Source: Leptolyngbyaceae cyanobacterium M65_K2018_010 (lineage in GTDB: Bacteria > Cyanobacteriota > Cyanobacteriia > Phormidesmidales > Phormidesmidaceae). Taken from it: a DNA stretch of 22,058 nt. The stretch is from positions 1-22,058 of the forward strand of contig DVEE01000550.1 of the NCBI GenBank assembly GCA_015295885.1, written 5' to 3'. Both the position numbers and the translations under genes were made by a program. Positions 22,006 through 22,058 of this stretch are shown here, piece by piece. The notes beneath the pieces were generated by a model. That model did not search any database and had not been told where the DNA came from. It saw only the letters and a program-made list of their open reading frames with translations. Numbering within the stretch: the stretch's first letter is position 1; each line of letters starts with the position of its first letter.

Positions 22006-22058
22006 ATGGATAAAATCAAACAACAAGCCAATGTGGTCAGCCAACTGGTCTTTTCCGC
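22006..22058 (+). CDS. Start of an unidentified gene, cut by window end
   Basis: ATG at 22006 has AGGAGGA (21990-21996) 9 bases upstream, the best ribosome site in the window, and the frame stays open to the end. The visible residues are MDKIKQQANVVSQLVFS. Seventeen residues are too few to assign a family. Confidence 0.75.
   Translation, partial: MDKIKQQANVVSQLVFS

Overview
The window looks like chromosomal DNA of a GC-rich cyanobacterium. The evidence is a photosystem II subunit gene (psb30), a DesA-type acyl-lipid desaturase, cyanobacterial forms of dihydroorotase and of a DUF3747 amidase, a pair of half-size UPF0016 transporters, and scattered HIP1 octamers GCGATCGC (for example 604-611, 3120-3127, 5974-5981, 10643-10650). 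The genus cannot be fixed from this; a Leptolyngbya-like filament would fit but is a guess. I see no insertion sequence, integrase, tRNA, rRNA, CRISPR array, phage gene or biosynthetic cluster. Most genes are housekeeping or accessory core, in short transcription units on both strands.

Layout. 1-2341 (+): the 3' part of a dihydroorotase gene, then a secreted GHL10-type glycoside-hydrolase-like protein. 2342-2584: an intergenic region with a nested set of inverted repeats (2462-2549) that could fold as a three-helix RNA or act as a multi-half-site operator. 2585-4684 (+): a two-helix K+ channel-like protein with an RCK-like module on each side of the pore. 4845-5335 (-): two small overlapping hypothetical genes. 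5536-6570 (+): a long nicotinamidase/isochorismatase-fold hydrolase. 6807-7427 (-): a Uma2-type (DUF820) protein with what looks like the tail of a decayed upstream gene. 7675-9057 (+): a cyclic-2,3-diphosphoglycerate-synthetase-like P-loop protein behind a TATAAT box and an inverted repeat. 9161-9691 (-): a pentapeptide-repeat protein. 10087-11127 (+): desA, starting at TTG and ending in a terminator. 11349-12818 (+): a cell-wall amidase. 13060-13734 (+): a ROK-family kinase. 13861-16483 (+): a TPR protein and an orphan osmoprotectant-type ABC permease. 16706-18139 (+): a six-helix voltage-gated-like channel with an RCK domain but no GYG filter. 18136-19230 (-): a VOC protein and two half-size UPF0016 proteins with a palindrome upstream. 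19354-19731 (-): a cysteine-cluster (YkgJ-like) protein. 19860-19979 (+): psb30, 39 codons, with its own terminator. 20098-20826 (-): ispD. 20963-21901 (+): a GT9-like glycosyltransferase. 22006 to the end (+): the start of an unidentified gene.

Functional themes are ion and osmotic homeostasis (two unrelated RCK channels, an OpuBB/ProW-type permease, a probable Mn2+ transporter pair), the cell envelope (amidase, GHL10, GT9, desaturase) and photosynthesis or plastid-type metabolism (psb30, ispD, desA). The strongest candidates for something undescribed are the structured element before the first channel, the second channel whose filter position reads LVAAEPIG, and the palindrome before the UPF0016 pair. 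All functional statements come from reading motifs by eye; no database search was run.
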